Shown in pieces: positions 33,977 through 45,362 of a DNA stretch of 64,000 bases. This DNA is from Mesostigma viride (lineage: Eukaryota > Streptophyta > Mesostigmatophyceae > Mesostigmatales > Mesostigmataceae). The stretch covers positions 3,208,181 to 3,272,180 of the forward strand of contig RPFO01000034.1 of assembly GCA_009746045.1 (NCBI GenBank). Direction: 5' to 3'. A program made the position numbers and the translations under genes. Below the pieces are notes generated by a model. That model was not told the origin of the DNA. It saw only the letters and a list, made by a program, of their open reading frames with translations, and did no database searches. The stretch's first letter is position 1; every line of letters begins with the position of its first letter.

Positions 33977-35336
33977 GTAGAGTTTCAACGGGCAAGTTGC
34001 AAACACGCACGTTACTTGATTCGAAGTAAGTACTGTAGGGAGAGGCCGTTCAGTATAGCCACACACGGCTAACTAATTTTGGATTAAATATGAATTACCT
34101 TAACTGTTATATGGAAATAAACTAACACCCATTTCACCGGAAATATGAATTTTGACGAATTCAGATTGCAGACAGCAGAATGCAGGTATCCATATATAGG
34201 AACATTGGAACAACCATAATGATATACTCTCAAAAAAACTGATTGACTTTGAGATACAACTGATGTATAGACTAGGCCTCACTAATTAATTACTGGAACT
34301 GACTGTGACTTTGAGTCGTTACAGTAGTGCTCTAACCGGTAAGGAATGTAACCACTTCACTGCATGTGTCGGGTGTCCGCCGGACAATCTGTAAAACACT
34401 GTCATATAACGCTACAACACAGATCGTCGTGATGGCGACCTGCGGCGTGGCTACTTCCAATCATTTGAGATGGAGGAACAATTAACAGTTAAGAGTGCCT
34501 TTGTTCCGCTTTCAGGCCCCATTCGGCGAGCTTTGACTAATGGTAAGGGGCATATCTACCAGCGAACTGGATTCAGGCACGCCAGAAAAAAGTTGGCAAG
34601 TGGCGAGCAGCGAGGCATTAGGAATATTATTTATTATGATTAAACTTGACAGCGGCATCGCCAAGTGCTTCATCTGATTACATACGTCAGTCTTAAAGCA
34701 GCAATAGAAGGCGGCCTTCGAGAACCGCGTCCAGCACCCGGCTACCGCAGACGTTGGGACGATGCATCGTCAAGGACCCGTTGGAAAGCACTTCCTGGTC
34801 CATGTTAGATCAGTGGACGGTTATTTTCGCAATCACTAAAAAGTTCAATCAATTTCGGCCTGTGACCATTTTTGTTGCCAGTATTAATACTTGATGAGCT
34901 CCTTAATCTGCGCGATTGCGTAATCTATGGCTTGCTAACCAATAAGCTGGCGCCGTGGAACCAATAAGCTAGGCCGTTTGACCACGACGTCGTAGAAATC
35001 ACAGTCACTCGGATCCTAATGGGTCGTGGCCTTGTGGGCGTCTGTGTACGCTTTATGTGATGCAGTTGAATTTGGAATCGCTCGGTAATTTTGTCTGTTG
35101 CGCCTGCGTCATCGCTCCCAATATTTAATCTAAAGCGGCCAGGCGCTGGATGAAGCAATGGCGATAACGTGGCCATCTTCATGGTTCCAAAATTATTGCA
35201 AAGCAAAGAGTGCAGGCATGAATTGCGCCATGTATGACTATAAACAACCAGTTCTTGACTCGGCACTCCTACCACTGACTGTCGCGTAATGCTCAACTAG
35301 CACGAGGAGGAAGTTCCCCTTCGACACCACCCTTCA
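33977..35336. other. no gene seen
   Basis: AT-rich to about 34700, then mixed. No domain or repeat recognised; it includes the presumed promoter of the next gene. An antisense ORF at 34925-35296 has no supporting features. Confidence 0.4.
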
Positions 35337-37411
35337 ATGGAAGGATCAGTCAACAGCAGCCGTACCGAGAAGGCAACGGTTCCGGTGTGGCTGTTTGCCC
35401 CCAACTTGGTGGACTATGCGCGAGCCATCATCTTGCTGGTGGGCTTCTATTTCATGGTGGGTGCCCACCAACTTGTAATGCACCGTTGTAATGCTGCATT
35501 TTCTCCACCTCAGTAGCTCTGATATTTTACTCAGATTTTTTCGATTGTCAGCACACATCAGTGTACTGATTTTGAATATTGCCTATGGGATGAGCACTTC
35601 TCTCCTTGCATGCTGTGCGTGAATCGTATACACTGACAAGAGATTTGCATCACACGCCTCCACGCCCCCCTGTTGCTTCTCCCAGGATGGGCACCCCCTG
35701 CTCTTCCTTGCATCCTACCTCCTTTTCTTCGCGCTCGACGGCGTGGATGGATGGTTGGCGCGCATACTTCACCAGCAGTCCTCCTTTGGAACCGTTTTGG
35801 ACGTGGCCATCGACAACGTGGGGCGACAGCTCATGTGGGGTGCCGCCACTGTTGCCACCGTAACGTGTGGAAGTATAAGTGGCCGGGGGTCTGGCAGCTG
35901 GACACATGACACCCATCAGCAGCCGCAGCATGACCAAGCGTTTGCACCTCTTGAGGCCGGCTGGTCAGTAGGAGGATCGACGTTGGCCCGGCTGTGCATG
36001 GGGCTGGTGCCGTGCATAGAGTGGCTTGTATTCGTCTGCACCCACGCGGCATCTGCTGCACCAACCAGGAACGCCACGCTGCCAGCTGGCAGGCCAGGAC
36101 ATGCATCCTCGGCCTCACGGCATGTGAAGGCCTCACATGACGGCGGCGTAGAACCGCCGCGTCACTGGAAGGAGGCAGCCAGCAAGGCGGATGAGGGGCC
36201 GTTTGGCAGCGCGCCCTGGTGGGTGCGTGCCGTCATGGCGCGAGGGTTCCGAACGTGAGTTGGTCTGTTTTGGGTTGCTTTGGGGTTGTGACAATGATGC
36301 ATGTTTATTGCATGGTGGTCCCTATTCTATGCTGCTGCAGACGCTTCACGGTAGCTCACCCCGCCTCGGGAAGGCACGTGTGCTGGTTGAGGTGCTTCCA
36401 CGCATAAGATATGGCTCCCTGCTAGTGCGGCCCTGCGGTGGTCTCTTACCTGTGCGGCATGTGCGGGGGAATTCAGACATCAGTGTGAGCCTGGGCGCGT
36501 ATTTTCTGGAGAGGGCAGAGCAGGCCAGTGTTGTCAGGGGCAAGTATCTGCTAGTCGGAGCTGCGGTCAGGTCAGCATGGTGTGATTCTTACCCAAGGGC
36601 TTGGGTTGCGTGGGGGCCTTGCCATGGCAAGTATCTGGTTTGGTTCACCGATGGGTCTATGTAAGTATCCAACATCACATCCTGTGTGCATCAGCACGTC
36701 GGCCCCTGAGACTTGGTTTTTCCTTATTGTGCCCTTGCCAATATAATGAATGCGTGCAGCTGCTGGCGGATCATTTCCGCAATCCCTACCGCACACGGCA
36801 TGCCTCTAAATGTGGCACACATCGCCTATTTCATGGGAGGCTGATAGGCTGGGCTGAGCATAGGCGTGGCTGTCACAGGTCGTCCCAGCAGGGTGCTGGC
36901 ACCGGTGGGCACCATTGAGACTTCAATGTCGGTTCCATTGTGCACACTTGTGGTGGGGGAATATCTGAGTAAGCACCCAAAGCTTGTCGTGACGACGGTA
37001 GCTGCCCTACTGCAGGGGTGGGATTGCGATGGAGCATCCTGTAAGTCTTCCACCCCCCTTCCACATTCTGCATTTAACTCTCTTCTCCCTTAGTGCATCC
37101 CACCGTGCAGGCCGCTGGGGGCGCTGAGCATCGCAGGCCTCCACTTCCTCCCGCTGCACATCTGGCTGCGGAGCAGCAGTGCGCTGGAGACGATGGCATT
37201 AACCAACGCAAAAGACAGCGGCAGCAGCCATGTTGCTGCCCTAGTTCCTCTCCTGTGGTTGCTCTCATACCCATGGCTAGGGTGGGTCCTATTGGCAGGC
37301 CGCGCATGCGCCTTGAGCGTGGAGCTATGGTTTGTGACCCGATATCTGGGCCACATGCTCAGGCAGGACGGTCAGGCAGCTGCATTGCGCCGCAAGCAAA
37401 AGCGCACATGA
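35337..37411 (+). CDS. CDP-alcohol phosphatidyltransferase, phosphatidylinositol-synthase-like (multi-exon)
   Basis: Exon 1, 35337-35456 (ATG to TTCATG|GTGGGT, phase 0), has the membrane-leading VPVWLFAPNLVDYARAIILL. Exon 2, 35686-36254 (after TTCTCCCAG, phase 0 to 2), holds the full family signature DG-x2-AR-x8-G-x3-D-x3-D, reading DGWLAR then FGTVLDVAIDN, the metal and CDP-alcohol site. A later exon is likely at 37111-37411 (phase 2, membrane-like ALSIAGLHFLPLHIWL, basic tail, stop TGA). Exons between 36255 and 37110 are unresolved; donors TAT|GTAAGT (36661) and CCT|GTAAGT (about 37039) mark at least two. The enzyme would join myo-inositol (or another alcohol) to CDP-diacylglycerol in the ER. 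The start (PNLxxYxR) favours inositol; a Ser/Ala/His-rich stretch in exon 2 (about 35880-36190) is unusual and could hide an intron. Confidence 0.7.
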
Positions 37412-37689
37412 TTGGAGGGAATGGTGCTTGCCTTGCTGGGTGCAATTGTTGTGCATAGCTCCAAGGATATGAAAGCCTTTCTCAACACGCCCCCCCTGGG
37501 TCATGCTAAGTGGACACTGACATCCTACCAGTCTGTTTACCTTCCAAGCCGCCAACGCAAATCTCTGCAAACTGCCAGTTGTTGGTCTTTCGTCTACTAC
37601 CAGGCACCAGGGGGCATTGAGTGATTGAGACGACCGGCCAGCGCAGGCCTGATATCTGGAAGATCCGGTCATAGTAGCAATTGATACAT

Positions 37690-37955
37690 AGATAATTAAT
37701 TATAATAATTAATAATAGACATGTGACTGCGTCACGTGAGCATAAGTCCTCAGTGGGAGGGGAACATGGGATGGAATGGATGATGTAAGCTATCTAGGTC
37801 CTAGTTACAGGGTTGTGGGCACCACGGCCCTAATCGCTATGTCAATGCCATACGCGGTCACACGCGGCGCCCCCACAGACTTGGGGTACGTGGTCTCCTT
37901 CATCACTACTTGCCATCTACCCTTGCGTACCATCTGCCTCCATATTACAGACAAT
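37690..37955 (-). mobile_element. LINE 3'-end fragment
   Basis: Antisense copy of the same LINE 3' end: TTAATTA tail, CATGTGACTGCGTCACGTG, CCCATGTT block complement, then CTAGGTCCTAGTTACAGGG through CTGCCTCCATATTACAGACAAT. It is cut by the palindromic element at 37956. Confidence 0.8.
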
Positions 37956-38697
37956 GCCCCCTGCGGGCTAGAATAGCTTGTATAATAGCCCTAGCTTGCA
38001 TCCATTGGTAGTCACTGCTGCCATGGCAGCCATGCCTAGAATGTTTCCTAGCTGTGCCATACCTAGTCACGTGCACCGCCAACACACGGTACATGCACAA
38101 CCAGCCATAGCTTAGCTTAGTCCTTGTACAGCCATGCTACGTCCTGGCTATGCTCAGATTACTTGCCCACGCTCCTAGTTATGATATGCTCACATGGGTC
38201 TTATTGCACCCACAGATCTTGCCGGATCGTTTATCGTGTCCGATTGCAGCTGTGGCATTAATGAATTAATTAAATTAACTCGTGCTCCCATTGGGGAGTC
38301 ACGGAGCACCGAAGTGCTTGTGTGCACAACAGGAAGAAAGGGCAGAGACCCCCTTTCTCCTTCATGCCAGAGGCATGCCACAACTGCAATCGGACACGAT
38401 AAACGATCCGGCAAGATCTGTGGGTGCAATAAGACCCATGTGAGCATATCATAACTCCTTGATATCATAACTAGGAGCGTGGGCAAGTAGTCTGAGCATA
38501 GCCAGGACGTAGCATGGCTGTACAAGGAATAAGCTAAGGCTATGACTGGTTGTGTACCGTGTGTTGGCGGTGCACGTGGCTAGCAAGTAGGTATGGCACA
38601 GCTAGGCAAACATTCTAGGCATGGCTGCCATGGCGGCAGTGACTACCAATGGATACAAGCTAGGGCTATTTACAAGCTATTCTAGCCCGCAGGGGGC
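37956..38697. mobile_element. 742-bp palindromic (foldback) element
   Basis: Arms of about 300 bp, GCCCCCTGCGGGCTAGAATA inward on the left and its complement at the right end, match with small indels. The arms carry the sequence shared with 30215-30345 (TGCTACGTC(C/T)TGGCTATGCT). The centre (about 38262-38372) holds a TTAA run and the AACTCGTGCTCCC(A/G)TTGGGGA block of the small inverted-repeat family. No ORF. Confidence 0.75.
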
Positions 38698-38699
38698 GT

Positions 38700-39972
38700 C
38701 CACATCTTGTGGTTGATCATCAGGTCCCCGCCCCTCCAGTGCACCTTGGGCTTCTGGGGGATCTGCTTGTGGCGGAGGTATTCCGGCCACAGGTCGCGTC
38801 GCTAGCTGAGCACTGCTGCTGGGCAGTGGGCGGGGGACCGGGGGTGAGGTCGACGGTCGTCGTCCAGCGTCTAGGTGAGGTCGTGCAACCTCTTGCGATG
38901 AGAAAGGAACCGCTGCATATATGCTTACAAGTCCTCACGGGAGCTAGGGGGAGGTGAGCAGGAACTGGTGGGGCAGCCGCCTTGCGATCCCATGAGTGGG
39001 GAAGGCGGTGGCACCCACGCAGTTCTATCTCACCTACCAGGCCCATGAGGGTAAGGAGCTGGTCCTTTAAGCTCGTCCGGTCGGCAAGGGTGGTTGACGT
39101 CTCACCTGGCTTCTGGGGGAAGCGACGCAGGCTGCACCACCCGGCAGTCGCAGCGTGCGCGGTTGGTGGCCTCCCCTTATTGTGCCTGGCGAATGTCTTC
39201 AAGCCCCTGGAGTTTCGTAGCAATGGCGTCGGTACGTAGTAATTGAGTGAGGCGGTCGCTGTGGATCCGTAGCAGGTCCGCATAGGAGAGGGGCGGGTGG
39301 TTGCCAGCATCCTGCCGGGGTGGCTGGGATGCAATGGTGGCCGTCTGCGCTCCGCTATCTTTGGGACCTGCAAGGCCAGGGCCTCGGTGTGGGCGGTGAT
39401 GGCTTCAAGCTTCTTCATGAGCACGCCGCACTTGCCCTGCACCTGGTTTAGTAGGCGAGAGACAAGTGCAGCGTGCGTCTCAGATGCCTCAGCGCCGCGG
39501 TGTGCTAGTGCCGTGAACTGGGGTTCAATGGAGCTTGTGGACGTCCTTGGTTTCCACATTGGAGACCCGGGCCTCCACCGTGCATGTTGAGCGTCGACGG
39601 TGTTCAGCGAGGTCAGCTGCTCAGCCAACAGCAAGGTCACGTGCTCCTCCAGCACTGCTCGGATGTCATCCTTGCAGAGGTAGGGAGCCGATGTGGCTGT
39701 CGGCTGTGCTGAGGCCGGGCTGGGGTGCGGAGCTTAGCGACGATGTTGTCCATAGTTAGCTGGAAGAAGCTGCACAGGATAGCGAGGCGGTCGTTTGTCA
39801 GAGCTCTGGCCTGGCGAAGAACGCCTCCACGTGTCGTCGGCGGGGATGGGCCCCAAGGAGCTTGCGTTCCTGTGCTAAGAAATGCACTATTTCGGCGCAT
39901 CAGTCTTCTTTGGTCAGTTGCAGCCAGTTGCTGAAAGAAAAGCGGTTGTAATCTGGTAGGCACTTTCGCCAT
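38700..39972 (-). pseudogene. L1-type LINE ORF1 relic
   Basis: Minus-strand frames 39972-39637 and 39655-38720 together read a coiled-coil region (DDIRAVLEEHVTLLLAEQL, MKKLEAITAHTEALALQVPK) then LMGLVGEIELRGCHRLP and, in another frame near 38790-38720, LWPEYLRHKQIPQKPKVHWR. These match in order the ORF1 at 50640-51411 (LARMGLLGEIKLTAHRLPRA; LWPTYLQLRQTKAGQPVYWK), the RNA-binding RRM/C-terminal region of L1 ORF1p-like proteins. Several frameshifts make it a pseudogene. Confidence 0.65.
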
Positions 39973-40139
39973 TTACAAGTGTTCGTGGCAGGGTTTCTTG
40001 ATTGAGCTCGGGCGAGGCGCTGGGCGATGGGTTTGCTGCATGGGATGGGTTACACTGTAATTGGCGGGCCCAGACGGCTGGGCAAGGACGATGGCGAGCG
40101 GGTTGCCGGGGCTGGGAGCTGGAAAGCTCCTTTTCCAAC

Positions 40140-40380
40140 CTTCTCCAAGCTGTGGCATGCCTCTGGCATGTTCAAAGGAGAAAGGGGGTCTATGCCCTTC
40201 CTTCCTGTTGTGCACACACACTTCGGTGCTCCGTGACAGTCCCCAACGGGAGCACGAGTTTAATTAATTACAGACAATAGACAATCAACCAGGATCGAGG
40301 CTGCCCGGGTGTGAGCCCGTCACGTCTAGGGTAGCACATGTCCAGGCCGAGTCTATTATCACAAAAAGTCCACGATACAT
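40140..40380. repeat. small inverted-repeat family copy plus LINE 3' scrap
   Basis: 40140-40262 repeats the block GCATGCCTCTGGCATG ... CCCCAACGGGAGCACGAGT found at 30400-30524 and inverted at 38280-38372. From 40263 a TTAATTA tail leads into an antisense LINE C-terminal scrap (GGGTGTGAGCCCGTCACGTC, GTCTATTATCACAAAAAGTCC). Confidence 0.7.
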
Positions 40381-40560
40381 AGATCATGACGTATCTATAT
40401 ATCCAATTCGTCTAGTCTTCACACGACGTTGGACCGCCGTGTGCATGTCCAGGAATAGTTGTCTCATTATATAATTTATTCAATTCCTCATATCTATATT
40501 TGTTTGACTGTCACTGCCAGTCCAGGCATACTTGTCACTTCATAAGGGCCCTAAAAACGT
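40381..40560. other. AT-rich spacer
   Basis: No gene or repeat recognised. Confidence 0.4.
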
Positions 40561-40706
40561 GAATTATATATTATAAAAATATAATTACTTACAGCAGAGT
40601 GAAATCACTCAAACCAAAGCAAACGCCCAGCTATAAACCTATATACAGAGCCATGTCAAAGCTCTATACTACGATAAGACCAATGGAAACGCCTAACGGG
40701 AGGAAC

Positions 40707-42127
40707 CTAATAGCCCTGCTGCACCGCAAAATCAGCCCGCGTACGGCGGAGCATGATGTCAGCCATGGCCCGAGTCAGCGCCACCGACAAGCGCTGACGC
40801 CATGCAATATGACGTCCAGGTCCGCGCCGACCATGGGGCCCGCTGGCCCTCCAGCGCGCTAGGTCCAGCCGGTCCTCCCGGAGCCGGCAACACTCCTTGA
40901 AGAAGGCGGAGGTCAGGGGCCCCATGGCCCCAAACTCCTCCAGGACAAAGGGCACCACACGATGGTGCCCGACGTCGCCGTAGGCCAGGATCGAGCTTGG
41001 CCCGCTCCGCCCGGTCCGCCGTGTAACCTGCCGTGAGGGAGGCCCCAGCCACGTGGCTAAGAGCCAAGGGCCGCGCCAGTGCGCCACCGAAACGTCAATA
41101 AGCAGATGCCGGCCATGGCCCCCTCAAAGTCCTGCACCACGATGTCAGGCCGGTGATTGGGGGAATAGAAGGCAGCGCCATCCTCGGCCGCATCCTCGGA
41201 CCGGATGTTCGCGTGGGGGAAAACCGACCGAACCATGGCGAGCACCATGCACCGTCAGGAGGACAGTGTGCAAATACAAATACCAATTCTGATTCTGTTG
41301 GCCCCCCATGCAGGCAAGGTAGTGAGTCCCCGTGGGATCCAGCGGCTGCCCACAGCTACCACAAGGCCGCCCGGCCGGAACAAGAGGCTGCGGGGCAAAT
41401 AGCTGGTGCCGGAGCGCCATGCACCGAGTAGTGGCTGGGAGCTAAGGCGAATGGGGGGGCCATGGGAAGAGCACGAAGGTACGCCGAGCCCACACTCCGC
41501 AAGGAAAGCGAGAACAGCCACACACGTCCCTGGGCGTTGAGGTCCGCGAAAAGAGCCATCCAATCAGCCGTGTGCAGAATACCCGCGTAGGTTTTCTGGT
41601 GTTTATCGATTACGCGATGAGGGAATGCGGCGGGAGATTGAACGGAGGCGACCTAGGGAGTGCCGCGAGGGAGGTGGCGCTGTACCGCCTGCATGAGCGG
41701 CACGGACGGGAGAACAGGCCTGCTGGATCTCAGCATAGGCCTCCTGGATGGCGGTGACGAAGGGCAAAGGGCTGCTGGGGTCCAGGAGGTCAGGCGCTGC
41801 CGTTGCCAAAAGGGGCAGGAGCCGGCAGCTTTCCGCCCACAACTGAGCGACGGAGCCCAAAAATGCTGCTGGGGCCAGCCGGGCGGCACGAGTCAGACCA
41901 CAGCCACCCATCCGTGCAGGCAGGGAGGCAATGCGAATAGCATGCGGCGGGAGGTCGGGGCCCGGGACCAGCTGCGCCAAGGCCGACTGGATGCGTTCGT
42001 CGTGGCCCTCGGCAGCCAGCCGGACCTGAGCCGGAAGAGCGCCCCGGAGCCAGTGAACGACGCGAGGGTGAGCGCAAAACCACAGAAGCAGACCCTTGGT
42101 CTGCGAATCATGAAGGCGCGCAATCAA
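40707..42127 (-). pseudogene. C-terminal part of a second LINE type: Cys/His finger and possible PD-(D/E)xK-like domain
   Basis: Minus strand. 42127-41603 holds a region common at the end of algal and plant LINE proteins (IRIASLPARMGGCGLTRAAR, APAAFLGSVAQLW). 41563-41255 holds the finger CGSCGQPLDPTGTHYLACMG (C-x2-C-x9-H-x3-C). Then RPDIVVQDFEG lies near 41140, followed by YGDVGHHRVVPFVLEEFGAM and FFKECCRLREDRL (about 40990-40860). Four or more frame changes break it. L1-clade proteins end with a CCHC finger; R2- and Dualen-type elements carry a finger followed by a restriction-like nuclease with a PD motif. The order here resembles the latter, but I cannot decide. Confidence 0.65.
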
Positions 42128-42179
42128 GGGCAGTACCTCAGTGCGTGCCTCGAGGGCGGCCCGCAGAACTATATATGAA

Positions 42180-42669
42180 GTGCCAGCTATATAGAATCGA
42201 GCAGTATTTGGGCGTACGGTAGTAGGGATCGGATCAACGTGATACTTCCAACGCCAATAGTTAACTGATTCGCCAATAGCAACGTGGTGTGTTTTTTTTT
42301 CCTCCCCCTATTCTTTCTTTTTTTTTTTTTTCTTTTCTTCCGTAACGGCAGAACGTTTTCCTGCCGACCGGTTTCAATCATTGATATACTATAATAATAG
42401 CGTTGGATCGCAATGCTTCTAGATAGAGTTACATAGGATAGTTCGATCACGCGGCTTCCTCCACCCCACCCATCATGGAATATGTGCTACATGACCTCCC
42501 CACGGAGGCATGTTATAATTTAATTTTTAATCGCAATGCGTCCAGGATTAAAGTTGTCTAACAGTTTGTGCTAGTTGTATAACAGTTTGTGCTAAGTTTG
42601 TCTAACTTAAGTTTGTCTAAGTTAATAATAACATTATTGAACAAGTTACATGCAATATCATGCATGCAC
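42180..42669. other. AT-rich spacer with LINE 3' UTR copy
   Basis: Poly-T/A runs at 42290-42335. 42441-42530 (GTTCGATCACGCGGCTTCCT through CGGAGGCATGTTATAATTTA) is repeated at 50289-50380, where it follows a LINE coding end, so it is probably a LINE 3' UTR. No gene. Confidence 0.6.
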
Positions 42670-42860
42670 TTTGTGAGCTAATGCTCGTATTATCTTGTGC
42701 TACATGGTGCATTAGGGTCAGGGTACTCGCCGCTAGCTTCTAGAAAGAATTTGTAAAAATATATTTCTGGCACAGGTCACCCCCCCCCCACTTGCTATAG
42801 GGAGGTTTTCCTATAAAGGGAGAGGGGGATGGCGGTGAGCCTACCCGTTTTTGTTGACTC
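42670..42860 (+). repeat. A1 repeat of the YR retroelement (left end)
   Basis: 191 bp from TTTGTGAGCTAATGCTCG to TTGACTC. It recurs at 49182-49372 with a few changes, chiefly in a poly-C run. Confidence 0.9.
42812..42818 (+). promoter_or_regulatory. TATA-like box in A repeat
   Basis: TATAAAG lies 111 bases before the ATG of the gag-like ORF and is repeated in A2. A plausible promoter for the genomic RNA. Confidence 0.4.
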
Positions 42861-43344
42861 GAAACTCGTGAAGCATTATACGCCTAGCTATGTAATAACG
42901 GCGTCAATCAGACAACTTACCAATGGCCGAGGAGGTCTTTCAGGATGCAATGGCAGACGCGGCGGTTCCGTCGGCGGTGAGACCACCGGAAGCGGAGTGG
43001 CTAAACCGAATGCGGGTTGTCCCTATGGATGGCTCGCTAAAGGACATCGCCCTCAGGGCGAGGGCCTTGTTGGGGGGCAGCCCACGCTGGCTGGATCGCA
43101 TCCTGGCCCTACCAGACGGTCGTCGGCTCGACAACCTCGAGAAGTACTTGAGGCGACGTGGCTTTTACGTCGAGCCCCTTCCCAGGGAGACGATGCAGTC
43201 CGCCATCGCTGCCATGCTGCGGGATGCGCTGCAGGACCCGGGCGAGGAGGAAAATTACGAGGAGGAGGAGGAGCCCCGGCACGAAGTCCGGGAGGAGTCA
43301 GGGAACAATCGACGCGTGAGCTCCGGGGTGCATGGGCTACGCGT

Positions 43345-43352
43345 CGACCAGT
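43345..43352. repeat. hAT target-site duplication CGACCAGT (left)
   Basis: Exact 8-base direct repeat of 44667-44674, the duplication length typical of hAT elements. Confidence 0.9.
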
Positions 43353-44666
43353 CAGTGAACAGCCATACGGCGTATAATACGCCGTATGGCGCGTATTATG
43401 CGCCATACGCAAGATTTCCGTATGGAAATGGGGAAAAAAATACGCACTGCGTATTTTTTGCGTATTTTTTGCGTATTGCGTATTTTTTGCGTATTTTTTG
43501 CGTATGAACCGCGTTCGAAGTAGCTTCTGGCATCATTTTGGACGGCAGTGGAGCCGGAACTAGACTGTATCTAGGCGACCTGGAACTCCGCGACAAATAA
43601 ACGACATGCAGGTGCCAAGCTGGCCGTGCATGTACGACTGTACGTGCATTGCTGCAGATTGCTGCGTGTCGGACTAGGGTCTAGGAGAAGAAGGACGAGG
43701 AAATTAGGTGACGAAGTTATGTTGTCTGCCAACAAGGGCGCGCATCTGGCACCTAACATTTAATCGTAGCACAATTGACATCCAGGCACCATGGCTAGCG
43801 ACGGTGATGGTGTGGGTCTATGGAACACGATGATGACTGGCTGGGCCGACGAGATGCAGGCCGTATTCGAGACTGTCTGGACACACATCGTGAAAGAACA
43901 GACTCTCAACAAGAAAGGGCAGCCGACAGGTAACTACAAGCTAAGTGACGTGCACACTTTTGGATGCAGAATTCTCGGGTTCTACCACCCGAGCAAGGCT
44001 ACTAGCACCCGCCATATCATGGGCGCTACGTACGCGAAGGAGGCAAGAGTGAGCGAGTGCAAGAGGCCGCCGGAGGCATTACGTCGCAGGCTGCGGGGTA
44101 TTTGGTGTGACTCGCGATGCACATAAATGCCTTATTTAGCCATGCAGGCTGCTGCTAGCCAGCCACCGTACCATATGTGTTAATGGTTTAGGGAAGCTGG
44201 GTCGGGTTGCTGGCATGCATGGTATCCTGCACGCTAGCCACATTGTTGGCAGCCCGTATGGATTCTTGCTTCATGTAGATCAATATTGCATGGTGGCCTA
44301 CCACGAGTAGGCAAGATGTCTGTTTCTGGCACGATGTTTTATTACTTTTGGCACGTTGGCCGACTGACCGTGTGCTATTTACAGACATTATTAGTAACAA
44401 CAGATGTACAATGCTTGTATTTGTAGGCATGCAGCGACGGCAACGGCAATATTATGTGATGATGTGTTAAATAAAGGCAAGTGGTGTTGCAAGAACACAC
44501 AAAAAACATGCCTGATTGGTCAGAATGTTGAAGAACCCCCTGAACCATGCAAAAAACAGCATTTTCAAGAGTCCCCGTATGATTTGCGTATTATACCCCG
44601 TATGGCGTATTATACACCATACCCATGGGCCCCGTATGGTTGCGTATTGCGTATGGCTGTACACTG
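43353..44666. mobile_element. non-autonomous hAT element nested in gag
   Basis: 1314 bp with 17-bp terminal inverted repeats, CAGTGAACAGCCATACG and CGTATGGCTGTACACTG (one mismatch), and an 8-bp duplication CGACCAGT. CAGTG ends plus 8-bp duplications define hAT. Subterminal regions are full of GCGTAT/ATACGC motifs (43370-43505 and 44570-44655), the likely transposase-binding sites. It holds one 111-codon ORF but no catalytic domain. Confidence 0.9.
43791..44126 (+). pseudogene. N-terminal, BED-finger-like remnant of a hAT transposase
   Basis: 111 codons (MASDGDGVGLWNTMMTGWAD). WTHIVKEQTL, a Cys in FGCRILGF, STRHIMGATY and VSECKRPPEALRRRL follow the order of BED-type fingers of hAT proteins (aromatic-W/F, C, H, C), though one zinc-binding Cys is not apparent. 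The RNase-H catalytic part is missing, so it was lost by internal deletion. An intron or gene-trap role cannot be excluded. Confidence 0.45.
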
Positions 44667-45362
44667 CGACCAGTTTTTGGCGGGTGGGGAAGCGGGAAAA
44701 TCTGGCGACAGGGCGGGCCGCCAGCCTCCCCAGACGGCGCGTTCAACCCAGCGCGGCCGGCAGCAGGCAGGGGAGGATGGCGACGCTCTAGCTTTAGCAA
44801 TGGGCCGCTTGGTTATGAGCGGCCTGCTGACCAGCGAGCAAGCCATAGCTGCGCAAGGGGGTCGACAGACCTGCACGCCGGGCGTGGAGCTGCCCTCCCA
44901 CGCCACCTCGGTGAACGTGGAGTGCGGAGCGCGGCAGCCCCTGCTGCCGAGTGCTCTGCGGTCTGCGGAGTCGGTGGCGGGGGGGAGCATCAGGGGATGG
45001 CTGCTGGCCACCAAGCCGACCTGGACGGGTCATGCAGGGGGCCGAGGTGTGCAAGCTCCTGGCCCACCAGATCGCCTTCACGCTGGATACTCTGAACACG
45101 GAGTTAGGCTGGCTGCCGCGGGGAATGGGGGACGATGCCATCAAGCACATGGCAGCCCCCGAGTACCTGATGAAAATTCTGACGGCGATCACGCTGGCCG
45201 ATACCATGCAAGGGTTCAAGGGGGCAGCATTAGCGATGCTCCCCTTGCAGGAGGATGCGAACCTGCTGTGGCATCCGGCAGTGCAGAGCGCTATGAAGGC
45301 AGCCGAGCTCTCCAACCGCCTAGAGAAGGGCAAGGGGCCGAAGAAGGAGTAGGGGAGACTTT

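Larger units (their letters stand above)
42923..45352 (+). pseudogene. gag-like ORF of the YR element, interrupted by hAT and a frameshift
   Basis: ATG at 42923 (MAEEVFQDAMADAAVPSAV), an acidic protein (GEEENYEEEEEPRHE) that is cut at 43352. After the hAT element and its duplicated site, reading resumes at 44675 in the frame that continues it directly (LAGGEAGKSGDRAG, then LAMGRLVMSGLLTSEQAIAA). A frameshift near 45030 leads to CKLLAHQIAFTLDTLNTELG and the stop at 45350-45352. No zinc knuckle is visible. By position and helical content this is the structural protein; no sequence family recognised. Confidence 0.6.

Noticed and set aside
36191-36664. 157-codon ORF downstream of the CDP-alcohol transferase exon 2
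   Set aside because: Frame does not follow from the phase-2 donor at 36254 and it holds no family features; the real exons here are unresolved.
42290-42335. Poly-T/A run as a LINE poly(A) tail
   Set aside because: It is on the 5' side of the minus-strand LINE relic, not at its 3' end, so it is not that element's tail.
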